From positions 1 to 64,000 of the forward strand of contig CAMUJH010000010.1 in the NCBI GenBank assembly GCA_947089145.1: DNA of 64,000 bases, read 5' to 3'. The notes beneath the pieces were generated by a model. It ran no database searches and was not told the origin of the DNA. It saw only the letters and a program-made list of their open reading frames with translations. The position numbers were made by a program, and so were the translations under genes. Shown piece by piece: positions 8,609 to 15,805 of the stretch (position 1 is its first letter; each line of letters opens with the position of its first letter). This DNA is from an uncultured Hungatella sp. Its GTDB lineage: Bacteria > Bacillota > Clostridia > Lachnospirales > Lachnospiraceae.

Positions 8609-9160
8609 TTACAGCCGCAGGTTCAGCCCGGTCATGTCAAGAGGGCTGTTATTGTTGCTGGCTCCTACATTTCCAAGGATGTCCTGAAAATCGCCGGAAA
8701 GATCCACGTCCTCTGGCGTGACAATAAAAATATAGTTGGAAATCTTCTGCAGATTACCGCTTATGGAGTAAACTGCACCGGAAGCAAAGTCAATGATCCT
8801 CTGGGCAATTTCTGTATGCAGTCCCTCCATGTTCAGCACCACCGTTTTGCCTGCAAGAAGATGGTCGCAGATTTCTTTGCAATCACCGAATGAGGTGGGA
8901 ATTACCATGGATACCTCCATGTTTCTCTTCATAGGAACTACTTTATTAGAATTATTGTTGGAAGAACGCCCGAGGAATCTTGGTTTCGGCGCTTCCTCCT
9001 CCTCTTCATCATCGTCATAGTACTCGTCGTCTCTTTTCCCGAACAGGCTTTTTCTGGGAGGTCTCTCGTCTTCTTCTTCGTAATCATCATCTAAGAAGTA
9101 ATCGTCATCATCACCGTCACTTAACCGCATGCTTTCCATAATTCTTCCCAACAGACTCAT
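8609..9160 (-). CDS. sepF: Cell division protein SepF
   Basis: 183 residues. SepF anchors FtsZ to the membrane and arranges filaments into rings at the septum. The N-terminus MSLLGRIMESMRL is the expected amphipathic membrane-targeting helix. A long acidic stretch follows (runs of Asp and Glu at about 16-60), then the FtsZ-binding beta-barrel domain (MVIPTSFGDCKEICDHLLAG ... RIIDFASGAVYSISGNLQKI). yggS-sepF adjacency is the usual Firmicutes division cluster order. The stop is 144 nt before aroB; no clear terminator is visible between them. Confidence 0.94.
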   Translation of the reverse strand: MSLLGRIMESMRLSDGDDDDYFLDDDYEEEDERPPRKSLFGKRDDEYYDDDEEEEEAPKPRFLGRSSNNNSNKVVPMKRNMEVSMVIPTSFGDCKEICDHLLAGKTVVLNMEGLHTEIAQRIIDFASGAVYSISGNLQKISNYIFIVTPEDVDLSGDFQDILGNVGASNNNSPLDMTGLNLRL

Positions 9161-9177
9161 AGTTTTTCTCCCATCTC

Positions 9178-9861
9178 CTATCTTGCACCGAATATGCCGG
9201 TTCCCACCCTAACCATGGTGGCTCCCTCCTCAATTGCAACCTGAAAATCGCCTGTCATCCCCATGGATAAAGTAGTCATGCTACCATTATCAATGTTTTT
9301 AGTTTTCATGTCAACATAAAATTCGTATAATTTTCTAAAAACAGGACGATTTTTCTCGGCATCCTCTACAAAAGGGGCGACAGTCATAAGTCCGCATACC
9401 CTGACATGGGAAAAATCATGGATAATCTTCAGGGCCTCCTCCGTCTCATCCAGCAAAAACCCGAACTTGCTCTCCTCCTCTGCCACATTCACTTCCAGCA
9501 AAATATCTGTTACAAGGTTCTGTTTTTCTGACTCCTTTTCAATCTCCCTGGCCAGCTTTACGGAATCCACAGAATGGATCAGGCATGTCTTTCCCACAAT
9601 TTGGCGCACCTTGTTGGTCTGCAGATGGCCGATTAAATGCCATCTCACGTCCTCAGGCATTTGAGGGATCTTAAAAAGCAGTTCCTGAACCCGGTTCTCC
9701 CCAAACTGCCGCGCCCCTCCCTCATAGGCCTCCTTTAAAAGTTCAACTGGCTTCGTTTTGCTGACTGCAATCAGGGTAACCTCCCTCTGATCCCTTCCTG
9801 CCCTTTTGCAGGCCTCTGCGATTTGTTCCTCTGTCCTATGTAAATATGTCTGAATTCCCAT
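9178..9861 (-). CDS. yggS: YggS-family pyridoxal-phosphate-binding protein
   Basis: 227 residues, fold-type III PLP protein (YggS/YlmE/PROSC) that helps keep PLP and amino-acid pools balanced; no catalytic reaction is established for the family. The PLP lysine is in VTLIAVSKTKP (about 33-40), and the phosphate-binding end is MTGDFQVAIEEGATMVRVGTGIFGAR. A GTG three codons upstream is open in frame but the AAGGAAGG ribosome site fits only the ATG at 9861. It sits between an HlyD-like gene and sepF, all on the same strand with short gaps. Confidence 0.93.
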   Translation of the reverse strand: MGIQTYLHRTEEQIAEACKRAGRDQREVTLIAVSKTKPVELLKEAYEGGARQFGENRVQELLFKIPQMPEDVRWHLIGHLQTNKVRQIVGKTCLIHSVDSVKLAREIEKESEKQNLVTDILLEVNVAEEESKFGFLLDETEEALKIIHDFSHVRVCGLMTVAPFVEDAEKNRPVFRKLYEFYVDMKTKNIDNGSMTTLSMGMTGDFQVAIEEGATMVRVGTGIFGAR

Positions 9862-9875
9862 ACAAGCCACCTTCC

Positions 9876-11288
9876 TTACTGATATATTAGCGTGCCCTCG
9901 TTCTCAATCATGGACGCATTCAGCACAATATGGTCATATACGCTGAGCCCATAGTTCATATTTTTGCGTATGGTATAAAATTCATCACTCTGAGCCAGCA
10001 CTTCAATCTGCCGAAATACCGTATAGCCTTTATTTATATTGTAAACTCCCTGAAGGGATGCCGTGATGCCGACCTGAAACCGTTCCTGGGAATCAGGCCG
10101 CACCAGATAATCCCCTGCCTGGATGGAATTTTCTTTATCGCAGTCAATATAGTAATATTCTTCATTTCCATAATAAATATCTGTAGGCACAAACACAACA
10201 GAAGTGCCTGCCTCAGAATAAACTTCTTTATTAAATCCATCCTCAAGCCCGTCCCCTCCCTTTGTGAGAAAGTCTATGGGAATCAGGAAAAAGTTTTTAG
10301 TCGTAACAGAACTTATGGGGATTTTCAGCCCTTCTGTAACGCTGGTCATAATCTCAAAGTCAACATACCGATCCGAGGCGAACTGGACCATATATTTTTG
10401 AAAGTCCAGCCTGCCGTAAGCCTTTCCGTCCCCTCCCGTGATCAGAGAGAATGTGCCATTGGTGGTCAGGTTTTGGGCCGGAAACGAAACCTTAAGGGTT
10501 CCCTGGGAGCTGAACATAACCCCGTCTTCTTCCTCCACCGGAAAAACAACGGACCAGTTGTCCTCTGTTATCACCTTATAAATAGGAGTTCCAGGTTCTA
10601 CCCACTGACCTGCCCTTGTTATAGCCTTCTTATACTGGCTGCGGTCAAAAACGCTTTCATTGATCTGGGCTGCATCCAGAGTCTCATAATTATCAATGCC
10701 ATAGGACACGACTCCGCTGACCGGGGCGGCGATCTGTCTGAAATCATTTCCCATCTGGGCAGCCATCTGTCCCTGGCTGTCCAAGGTGTTAAAATTTACA
10801 TATTCCAAAACCATGGCTTCCAGAGAGTATCTGGTATTATAAACATCGCCGAAAGCTTCGTCCGAATAAGAGAGGCTGTAATTGTTCAGCTGTTTGCGCA
10901 GCTCCGAAATGTCCCGATCCGTAAGGGCGCCTGTTCCCTGATTCTGCTCCTCCATCAGGGCTGACACGGTTCCCCGCTCGTCAATGGAATAGATGCTGGT
11001 CCCCACTGACGCTCTCTTCCCCTCCCTTACATAATAATTGACTGCCCCGGCGCTGTCTGCGTACTGAGTGCTTTCCTGCCGGAGAATAATGCCGGTATAG
11101 CTTTTATCATCTACAATGGAGCCGTCTGTCACCTCATAAAACTGTATCTTTTCTTTTGTCATGTATGAGTATACGGTAAACACCAGGTAGAAAAAAATCA
11201 CGGCGAAAATCAGCATTCCGACATTAAAGTTCATGGAAACTTTCCGATGGTTATAGTTAATAACATTGTTGTTTTTTTTCCTCGCCAC
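9876..11288 (-). CDS. HlyD-like membrane-anchored protein of the sepF cluster
   Basis: 470 residues. One transmembrane segment lies near the N-terminus (about 21-43, MLIFAVIFFYLVFTVYSYM), then an extracytoplasmic region with a barrel/lipoyl-like organisation (YYVREGKRASVGTSIYSID; APVSGVVSYGID; WVEPGTPIYKVI). This resembles HlyD/biotinyl-lipoyl-like adaptor proteins, but no exporter gene is adjacent. In related Lachnospiraceae a protein of this type precedes yggS-sepF, so a division or envelope role is as likely as transport. The start is a GTG at 11288 with AGGAGG nine nt upstream; a GTG three codons earlier overlaps the ribosome site. Confidence 0.75.
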   Translation of the reverse strand: MARKKNNNVINYNHRKVSMNFNVGMLIFAVIFFYLVFTVYSYMTKEKIQFYEVTDGSIVDDKSYTGIILRQESTQYADSAGAVNYYVREGKRASVGTSIYSIDERGTVSALMEEQNQGTGALTDRDISELRKQLNNYSLSYSDEAFGDVYNTRYSLEAMVLEYVNFNTLDSQGQMAAQMGNDFRQIAAPVSGVVSYGIDNYETLDAAQINESVFDRSQYKKAITRAGQWVEPGTPIYKVITEDNWSVVFPVEEEDGVMFSSQGTLKVSFPAQNLTTNGTFSLITGGDGKAYGRLDFQKYMVQFASDRYVDFEIMTSVTEGLKIPISSVTTKNFFLIPIDFLTKGGDGLEDGFNKEVYSEAGTSVVFVPTDIYYGNEEYYYIDCDKENSIQAGDYLVRPDSQERFQVGITASLQGVYNINKGYTVFRQIEVLAQSDEFYTIRKNMNYGLSVYDHIVLNASMIENEGTLIYQ

Positions 11289-11328
11289 AAAGTCCACCCT
11301 CCTCTCCGTATACTATGCTTCTTACACA

Positions 11329-11355
11329 AGTTGACATAATGTATTTATGTCAACT
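11329..11355. promoter_or_regulatory. 11-bp perfect palindrome in the leader of the HlyD-like operon
   Basis: AGTTGACATAA and TTATGTCAACT separated by TGTAT. It lies 10-36 nt downstream of the -10 element of the HlyD/yggS/sepF promoter, a position where a bound repressor would block elongation. It could also form a leader hairpin. The identity of any regulator is unknown. Confidence 0.6.
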
Positions 11356-11364
11356 CACAAAGAT

Positions 11365-11393
11365 ATTATCCTTTCTTGGATATGAATTGTCAG
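11365..11393 (-). promoter_or_regulatory. Promoter of the HlyD-like/yggS/sepF operon
   Basis: Minus-strand CTGACA (11388-11393) and GATAAT (11365-11370) with a 17-bp spacer, about 80 nt before the GTG start at 11288. Confidence 0.65.
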
Positions 11394-11476
11394 GGCTTTT
11401 TATGTTATTCAGCGTTCTTTCTATTATAAACGGGAATGGTAAAAAGTTCAAGGGGATGTCCTGACAGTTTATGCTC

Positions 11477-11518
11477 TTGATAGTTTATGGCGGATGTTAT
11501 AATGTGGCGGCGGATGTT
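11477..11518 (+). promoter_or_regulatory. Promoter-like site before hairpin element copy 1
   Basis: TTGATA (11477-11482) and TATAAT (11498-11503) with a short 15-bp spacer. The 10-mer GGCGGATGTT is repeated directly at 11489-11498 and 11509-11518, flanking the -10. Transcription would begin next to hairpin copy 1 at 11528. The spacer is suboptimal, so activity is uncertain. Confidence 0.4.
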
Positions 11519-11527
11519 GTCGTTGGG

Positions 11528-11644
11528 GCCGGTGCTTGCCCTGTTGCGTCCGGGTTCAGGTTTGCCGGACATTGCGAAGAGCCTAAAAAGCAAGTCTCTT
11601 CTCCATGGCAAAATTCACCCGGACGCAACAGGGCAAGCACCGGC
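11528..11644 (+). repeat. Hairpin element, copy 1 (85-bp core in covarying arms)
   Basis: A single long hairpin of 117 bp. The outer 28-bp arms pair perfectly: GCCGG, then the copy-specific TGCTTGCCCTG, then TTGCGTCCGGGT. Inside are TTTGCC (11561-11566) pairing with GGCAAA (11607-11612) and GAAGAG (11576-11581) pairing with CTCTTC (11596-11601). The 85-bp core at 11544-11628 is identical to that of copy 2. The right flank AAAAGCAGAATTCGC is also shared with copy 2 except one base. Short open frames crossing it look spurious. Confidence 0.88.
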
Positions 11645-12170
11645 AAAAGCAGAATTCGCCAGCAAAATAATGCCTGGCTCGGATTCTTATGGAGCACTAA
11701 TATATCGTTCGCTAATTAACTACACCATATTTTTGCCTAAAATACTGATAAATACGGCATTCTTTGAGTGTAGTTAATTAAAAAAACGCTGTACTAGTAC
11801 ATCATTGCATTAATTTCTAAGCAATAGTACTCGCTCTCTACGCCAGGAGCACGTCTGCGAAGCGACAGCGTAGTGGTGCCTACATCTAGCTTCGCAGGCG
11901 GCTTAAAGGCGTAGGCGGCATGCATAATTTGCTGGAATCTCCGCAAGGCAGTGCCAATTACATCATTTTGTAAATAACTACGCCAACCACATGCCTGTTT
12001 TCCCGATTTCGCAGGTCAAAAAGCCTCAGCACAGCCCCACTATGTCTACGTATTTGACCAGCACACTCGAAAAACATTCTACGTGATTAGTTCAATATTT
12101 GCCGATCGATGTACATGCGGCCTGCGTTTCCAGCTGATGCGAATTCTGTTTTTGCCGGAGTGGGAGGAGC
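11629..12170. other. Non-coding spacer between the two inverted hairpin elements
   Basis: About 540 bp without a credible gene. It is rich in inverted pairs: TAATTAACTACAC (11713-11725) with GTGTAGTTAATTA (11768-11780); CTACGCC near 11838 with GGCGTAG near 11909; CTGCGAAGC near 11854 with GCTTCGCAG near 11890; GTACTAGTAC near 11791. One minus-strand frame gives a 38-residue peptide (MFFECAGQIRRHSG...) without a ribosome site. It could be a structured RNA or the inner part of a composite element. Confidence 0.5.
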
Positions 12171-12272
12171 TTGCGTCCGGGTGAATTTTGCCATGGAGAA
12201 GAGACTTGCTTTTTAGGCTCTTCGCAATGTCCGGCAAACCTGAACCCGGACGCAAGCTCCTCCCACTCCGGC
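12154..12272 (-). repeat. Hairpin element, copy 2 (inverted orientation)
   Basis: 119 bp. Its 85-bp core (12171-12255) is base-for-base identical to copy 1 but on the other strand. The outer arms again pair perfectly over 29 bp, but the variable segment is AGTGGGAGGAGC in place of TGCTTGCCCTG. Both strands of the stem have changed together, so pairing is kept while sequence is not. Confidence 0.88.
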
Positions 12273-12335
12273 TCACGACTCCCCAGCCCTTCCCTCGCAA
12301 AAATGTCAACTCTTTGTCTCTTCGCAATATCCTGC

Positions 12336-12367
12336 AAAAAGGGTCTGCTTTTTGAGCAAGCAGACCC
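12336..12367 (-). terminator. Intrinsic terminator of the P-loop ATPase gene
   Basis: Minus-strand stem GGGTCTGCTT / AAGCAGACCC with a 7-nt loop, followed by TTTTTGC. It ends the transcript of the gene at 12409-12828 and separates it from the repeat region. Confidence 0.85.
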
Positions 12368-12408
12368 CCTTATCCTATGTACACCTACAAAACCATTCCA
12401 TTCTATTT

Positions 12409-12828
12409 TTATAAAGAGATGATAACATCCTTTTTTGCATTCTCAGGTAATTCGTCAACATCCAGGGATACGCTCAGCACGAAATCCACATGGAACTTTT
12501 CACTGATAATCTCTAATTCCTTAACAGCCTCGGAGATATCCTCCCCCTCCAGGCAGGCCAGCTTTAAAAAGCTGTCCAAAAACATCAGCTCCAGGTCGTG
12601 ATCCTGGGAGATAATCCCGCAGATAAATCCCATGAAACCGGAACAATCAGAAATGTCAAATCCTTTTACGTTGATCAGACGGATCTTATTGCTTAACTCA
12701 TACATATGCTTGGAACTTTTATCCAGGTAAACGATAGAACCGTTAGCCTCCTTGATGGCGGCGTTGGCCTTGTCCAGCAAGTGCTTCGTCTTTCCTTTTC
12801 CTTTATTTCCAGCTATAATCTGAACCAT
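12409..12828 (-). CDS. Small P-loop ATPase-like protein
   Basis: 139 residues. It begins MVQIIAGNKGKGKTKHLLD, a Walker A motif (GNKGKGKT) at residues 7-14, and carries a possible Walker B (DLELMFLDSF). It contains no other domain and is too short for PilT, although homologues are sometimes given that name. The partner and function are unknown. The start is fixed by AAGGAGGACACGACT upstream of the ATG at 12828; an in-frame start 34 codons earlier lies across the promoter. It follows the dacF-like gene but has its own promoter and terminator. Confidence 0.8.
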   Translation of the reverse strand: MVQIIAGNKGKGKTKHLLDKANAAIKEANGSIVYLDKSSKHMYELSNKIRLINVKGFDISDCSGFMGFICGIISQDHDLELMFLDSFLKLACLEGEDISEAVKELEIISEKFHVDFVLSVSLDVDELPENAKKDVIISL

Positions 12829-12886
12829 AGTCGTGTCCTCCTTGGGTTTATTGATTTTGTATAAAAAGACGATAGATTTCCCCTTA

Positions 12887-12915
12887 ATTATAGTATAAAT
12901 AAGGATAAAAGGCAA
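12887..12915 (-). promoter_or_regulatory. Promoter of the small P-loop ATPase gene
   Basis: Minus-strand TTGCCT (12910-12915) and TATAAT (12887-12892), 17-bp spacer, just after the dacF stop codon. It implies the ATPase gene can be expressed apart from the wall operon. Confidence 0.7.
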
Positions 12916-12919
12916 TGAC

Positions 12920-13972
12920 TTAATTGACAATTTTAGAAATTATATTTGTCATGTTATCATAAAGGCTGTTCCGGTCTTTTGCTTTCATAATAATGGAAAC
13001 ATACTCGTTCCCGCCGCTTTCCTGGCTTGTCCCTTCTCTGGAAGCCATGACCAGGCAGCAGCCTGCAGCCTGCGTGGTTCCTGTCTTCCCGGAAAATACG
13101 GTCAGTCCCTCCGGCGTGTCCCGTTTCCCTGTCAGGTACCAGTTCCCTCCCTCCCAGACCTTCTTTACCTCATTGCCGTCTTTGTCCTTATAATCAGCAG
13201 AATAGGCAACGGCACCTGTTATTTCCCGGAACTTTGGATACTTCAGGGCCTCGTTAAAAATCAGATACAAGTCATAGGCAGTGGTGTAGTGGTTTTCATC
13301 GTGAAGCCCGTGGGGATTCATAAAATGGGTGCCTGTGGCTCCAAGTCTGGCGGCCTCCTCATTCATAAGCTGGGCGAAATTTTCGATGCTCTGGGACATA
13401 TGAACGGCAATGGCTGCTCCTGCATCATTGCCGGACGGAAGCATAAGCCCGTACAAAAGCTGTTCCAGGGTCAGAACATCCCCTGGTTTTATGTCCGCCA
13501 GGGTAGCGCCCGCTTCCGTGATCACCGCATCCTCGGTTACTGTCACCATATCCTCCAGGTTCCCGTATTTGATGGCAATGAGGGCTGTCATTATCTTCGT
13601 AGTGCTGGCAGGGTAAAGCCGCTCAAAAGCATTTTTGCTGTACAGCACTTTCCCGTCGGACATGGAAAAAAGAACTCCCGCCTCTGAATCCACATCCTCC
13701 CCGTTAAACGGCGTTTCATCGGAAACCACGCATAAGTCCCTGGCAAACAGGGGTACTGTCACAGCCTCCTCCTGCCCGGTCTGCGTATCTTCCTGAACAA
13801 AAGGCCTTTCTTCAAATGAATAGGGCTTTTCCAGATCTCCCCTTCCGCCAATGCTGCATCCGCACAAGACTGCCGCCGTCCACACTGCCAGTGCAGACAG
13901 CCCTGCTGCCCTTCTTATGCTGACAGGCCTCGCCGCCGGCGCAGAAAAATCGGGGGATTTTCTGCCCCCCAT
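12920..13972 (-). CDS. dacF: D-alanyl-D-alanine carboxypeptidase (DacF-type lipoprotein)
   Basis: 350 residues. Trims the terminal D-Ala from peptidoglycan stem peptides. Serine-peptidase S11 motifs are all present: SxxK in YPASTTKIMTAL, SGN in LMLPSGNDAGAA, and KTGTT in FSGKTGTTQAAG. The N-terminus has a hydrophobic stretch ending in VLCGCSIGG, a lipobox, so it is likely a lipoprotein processed by LspA, unlike classical DacF with a C-terminal anchor. The ATG at 13972 overlaps the mgsA stop (TGATG), which decides the start and shows coupling. Last gene of the mre-min-rodA operon. Confidence 0.9.
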   Translation of the reverse strand: MGGRKSPDFSAPAARPVSIRRAAGLSALAVWTAAVLCGCSIGGRGDLEKPYSFEERPFVQEDTQTGQEEAVTVPLFARDLCVVSDETPFNGEDVDSEAGVLFSMSDGKVLYSKNAFERLYPASTTKIMTALIAIKYGNLEDMVTVTEDAVITEAGATLADIKPGDVLTLEQLLYGLMLPSGNDAGAAIAVHMSQSIENFAQLMNEEAARLGATGTHFMNPHGLHDENHYTTAYDLYLIFNEALKYPKFREITGAVAYSADYKDKDGNEVKKVWEGGNWYLTGKRDTPEGLTVFSGKTGTTQAAGCCLVMASREGTSQESGGNEYVSIIMKAKDRNSLYDNMTNIISKIVN

Positions 13973-14367
13973 CACTTGTACATCTCCCGCCATTCCAGAT
14001 CTCCCCGCTCTAAAGCTTTCACAAGCAGCTCCGCCGTAGCCACGTTGGTTGCCAGAGGAATATTGTGCATGTCACACACCCGGACAATTGGGCTGCTGGC
14101 CGGATCAAGCCTTTTTGGGGCGTCCGGCTCCCGAAGGAAAATCACCAGATCCAGCTGGTTCTGCTCAATGTCAGTGCACAGCTGCTGGCCTCCACCCAAA
14201 TGGCCTGCCAGGTACTTGTGGACATTTAAATTGGTTACCTCTTCAATAAGCCGCCCCGTAGTGCCGGTGGCGTACAGTGAATGCTTGCTCAAGATCCCCC
14301 TGTAGGCAATGCAGAAATTCTGCATTAGTTTCTTCTTTGAATCATGGGCAATTAATCCGATATTCAT
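13972..14367 (-). CDS. mgsA: Methylglyoxal synthase
   Basis: 131 residues. Converts dihydroxyacetone phosphate to methylglyoxal and phosphate, a bypass that relieves sugar-phosphate stress. The family pattern is intact: MNIGLIAHDSKKK, YATGTTGRLIEE, GHLGGGQQL, DLVIFLREP and CDMHNIPLATNVATAE, including the catalytic Asp/His region. Position between rodA and dacF is common in Lachnospiraceae and Ruminococcaceae; the link to wall synthesis is probably just operon membership. Confidence 0.95.
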   Translation of the reverse strand: MNIGLIAHDSKKKLMQNFCIAYRGILSKHSLYATGTTGRLIEEVTNLNVHKYLAGHLGGGQQLCTDIEQNQLDLVIFLREPDAPKRLDPASSPIVRVCDMHNIPLATNVATAELLVKALERGDLEWREMYK

Positions 14368-14390
14368 ACGCTTCTCCTTCTCCCTCTCTC

Positions 14391-15518
14391 CTAATAATCT
14401 TCTCTTGTTTTTCTCTGTAACCCTACATTCAAAACCACTCCCATGCCGATGTAAATACTCAGCAGGGAACTGACCCCCGAGCTAATCAGCGGCAGCGGCA
14501 GTCCCGTATTCGGGAAAATCGCCGTGGCCACTGCAATATTGGCAAAGCTTTGAAACGCAAACAGCGTAGCCATGCCCACGCAGATAAGCCTGCCGGACAA
14601 GTCTCTGGCCCGGCTTGCCATAATCAGACACTCAATCACAATAACCAGAAGCAGCCCCATAACAACCAGGGCTCCCACAAATCCCATCTCCTCCCCCACT
14701 ATGGCAAAAATGAAATCTGTCTGCTCCTCAATGAGAAAATTACCGTTTTTCACGGAGGCAATCTCCGTGTTGCTTAACCCCTTGCCCCAAAGCTGTCCGG
14801 AACCAATGGCCATAATGGAATTCTCCTGCTGATAATAGGCCTCTGCGTATTTCTCTGGATCGATCCAGGCCAAAATCCGGTTGGCCTGATACTGTTCAAT
14901 GAACGGAATCATATCATACCGCAGCAGATAGATGATAACTCCCACTGCGGGAATCACCACAGCCAGCACCCCCAATACCCACTTGTAGCTGACTCCCGAC
15001 GCAAACACCACGGACGCAATGATCACGGTAATCACCAGCGTCGTGGACAGATTGGGCTGTTTAAAAATCAGGAACGCAGGAACAGCAAACAAAAGCGCTC
15101 CCAGCCCGAGAACGGACGGCTGATTCTTTTTTTCCTGATACTTGCCGAAATACCAGGAAAAAAACAGAATCAGGCCTATTTTTACAAATTCCGCCGGCTG
15201 AATCTGTCCGATAACCGGAAGCACGATCCAGCGCGTGGCTATGCCCCGGGAAGTTCCCATGAGGAGAACCGCCACAAGCATGACCACGCAGGCAAGATAT
15301 ATCATGGTGCTCATTGACAAAATCCTGTGATAGTCAATCAGCGACAAAGCCACTGCCAGGAACAGGCCGATGGCAATGCCCATAATCTGTTTCCTCACCG
15401 CAGAGGCGCTTTGGTTTGTGGCGCTCCAGATAGCCATAATGCCGATGCCGCTTAAAGCCAGCATATAGAGCACTATCCGAAAGTTGTATCTTCTGAAGTT
15501 GTAATCAAATAACAGCAT
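14391..15518 (-). CDS. rodA: Rod-shape peptidoglycan polymerase RodA
   Basis: 375 residues, SEDS family glycosyltransferase with about ten membrane segments. It polymerises glycan strands for elongation together with a class B PBP (here the mrdA product upstream). Conserved segments include FAIVGEEMGFVGALVV, ISSGVSSLLSIYIGMG and the catalytic-region motif RWIVLPVIGQIQPAEFVKIG. Its start overlaps the minE stop by 14 nt. RodA is preferred over FtsW because of the mre-min context. Confidence 0.92.
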   Translation of the reverse strand: MLLFDYNFRRYNFRIVLYMLALSGIGIMAIWSATNQSASAVRKQIMGIAIGLFLAVALSLIDYHRILSMSTMIYLACVVMLVAVLLMGTSRGIATRWIVLPVIGQIQPAEFVKIGLILFFSWYFGKYQEKKNQPSVLGLGALLFAVPAFLIFKQPNLSTTLVITVIIASVVFASGVSYKWVLGVLAVVIPAVGVIIYLLRYDMIPFIEQYQANRILAWIDPEKYAEAYYQQENSIMAIGSGQLWGKGLSNTEIASVKNGNFLIEEQTDFIFAIVGEEMGFVGALVVMGLLLVIVIECLIMASRARDLSGRLICVGMATLFAFQSFANIAVATAIFPNTGLPLPLISSGVSSLLSIYIGMGVVLNVGLQRKTREDY

Positions 15519-15795
15519 TAAAATTTCCTCTTAAAAGACGGCCGTCTATGGGGATGCTGGCATAAAGGGCAGGCACATAATCCGATCCCTTGCAGGAAGC
15601 GGTTCTTGTAAGCCCTACCTCCACATCCCCCCGGTCAATCTCCAGATATTTTGAAACGACAGAGAAAATATCGTCCTTTATCATCTCCAAAAATTCGGGA
15701 GAACAGTTGGTCTTGTCCGCCACCAGAAGAAGCTTTAACCGCTTCCTGGCGACTTCTCCGGAACGGTTTCCAAAAACACGCCTGCTTCGGTACAT
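15505..15795 (-). CDS. minE: Cell division topological specificity factor MinE
   Basis: 96 residues. It stimulates MinD ATPase and confines MinC/MinD action to the poles. The family pattern is visible: ARKRLKLLLVADKTNCSPEFLEMIKDDIFSVVSKYLEID, then the dimerisation half ending near ALYASIPI. The ATG at 15795 follows AGGAGGGAAGCT; a GTG six codons upstream sits in that ribosome site. A MinE-based system in place of DivIVA/MinJ is typical for clostridia. Confidence 0.94.
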   Translation of the reverse strand: MYRSRRVFGNRSGEVARKRLKLLLVADKTNCSPEFLEMIKDDIFSVVSKYLEIDRGDVEVGLTRTASCKGSDYVPALYASIPIDGRLLRGNFNAVI

Positions 15796-15805
15796 AGCTT
15801 CCCTC

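Noticed and set aside
9930..10964. 344-codon plus-strand open frame
   Set aside because: Antisense to the HlyD-like gene, with unlikely composition and no start signal.
11471..11777. Several 60-96-residue plus- and minus-strand open frames across the hairpin elements
   Set aside because: They run through perfect palindromes on both strands, lack ribosome sites, and their similarity to each other reflects the DNA repeat, not a protein.
11840..12060. Cobalamin or other known riboswitch on the minus strand
   Set aside because: GGCACTGCC suggested a B12-type element, but the B12 box and core are absent and no suitable gene follows.
11528..12272. Integron attC sites or a retron msr-msd
   Set aside because: No integrase or reverse transcriptase is nearby, the attC core GTTRRRY is absent, and here the loop side is conserved while a stem varies, the opposite of attC.
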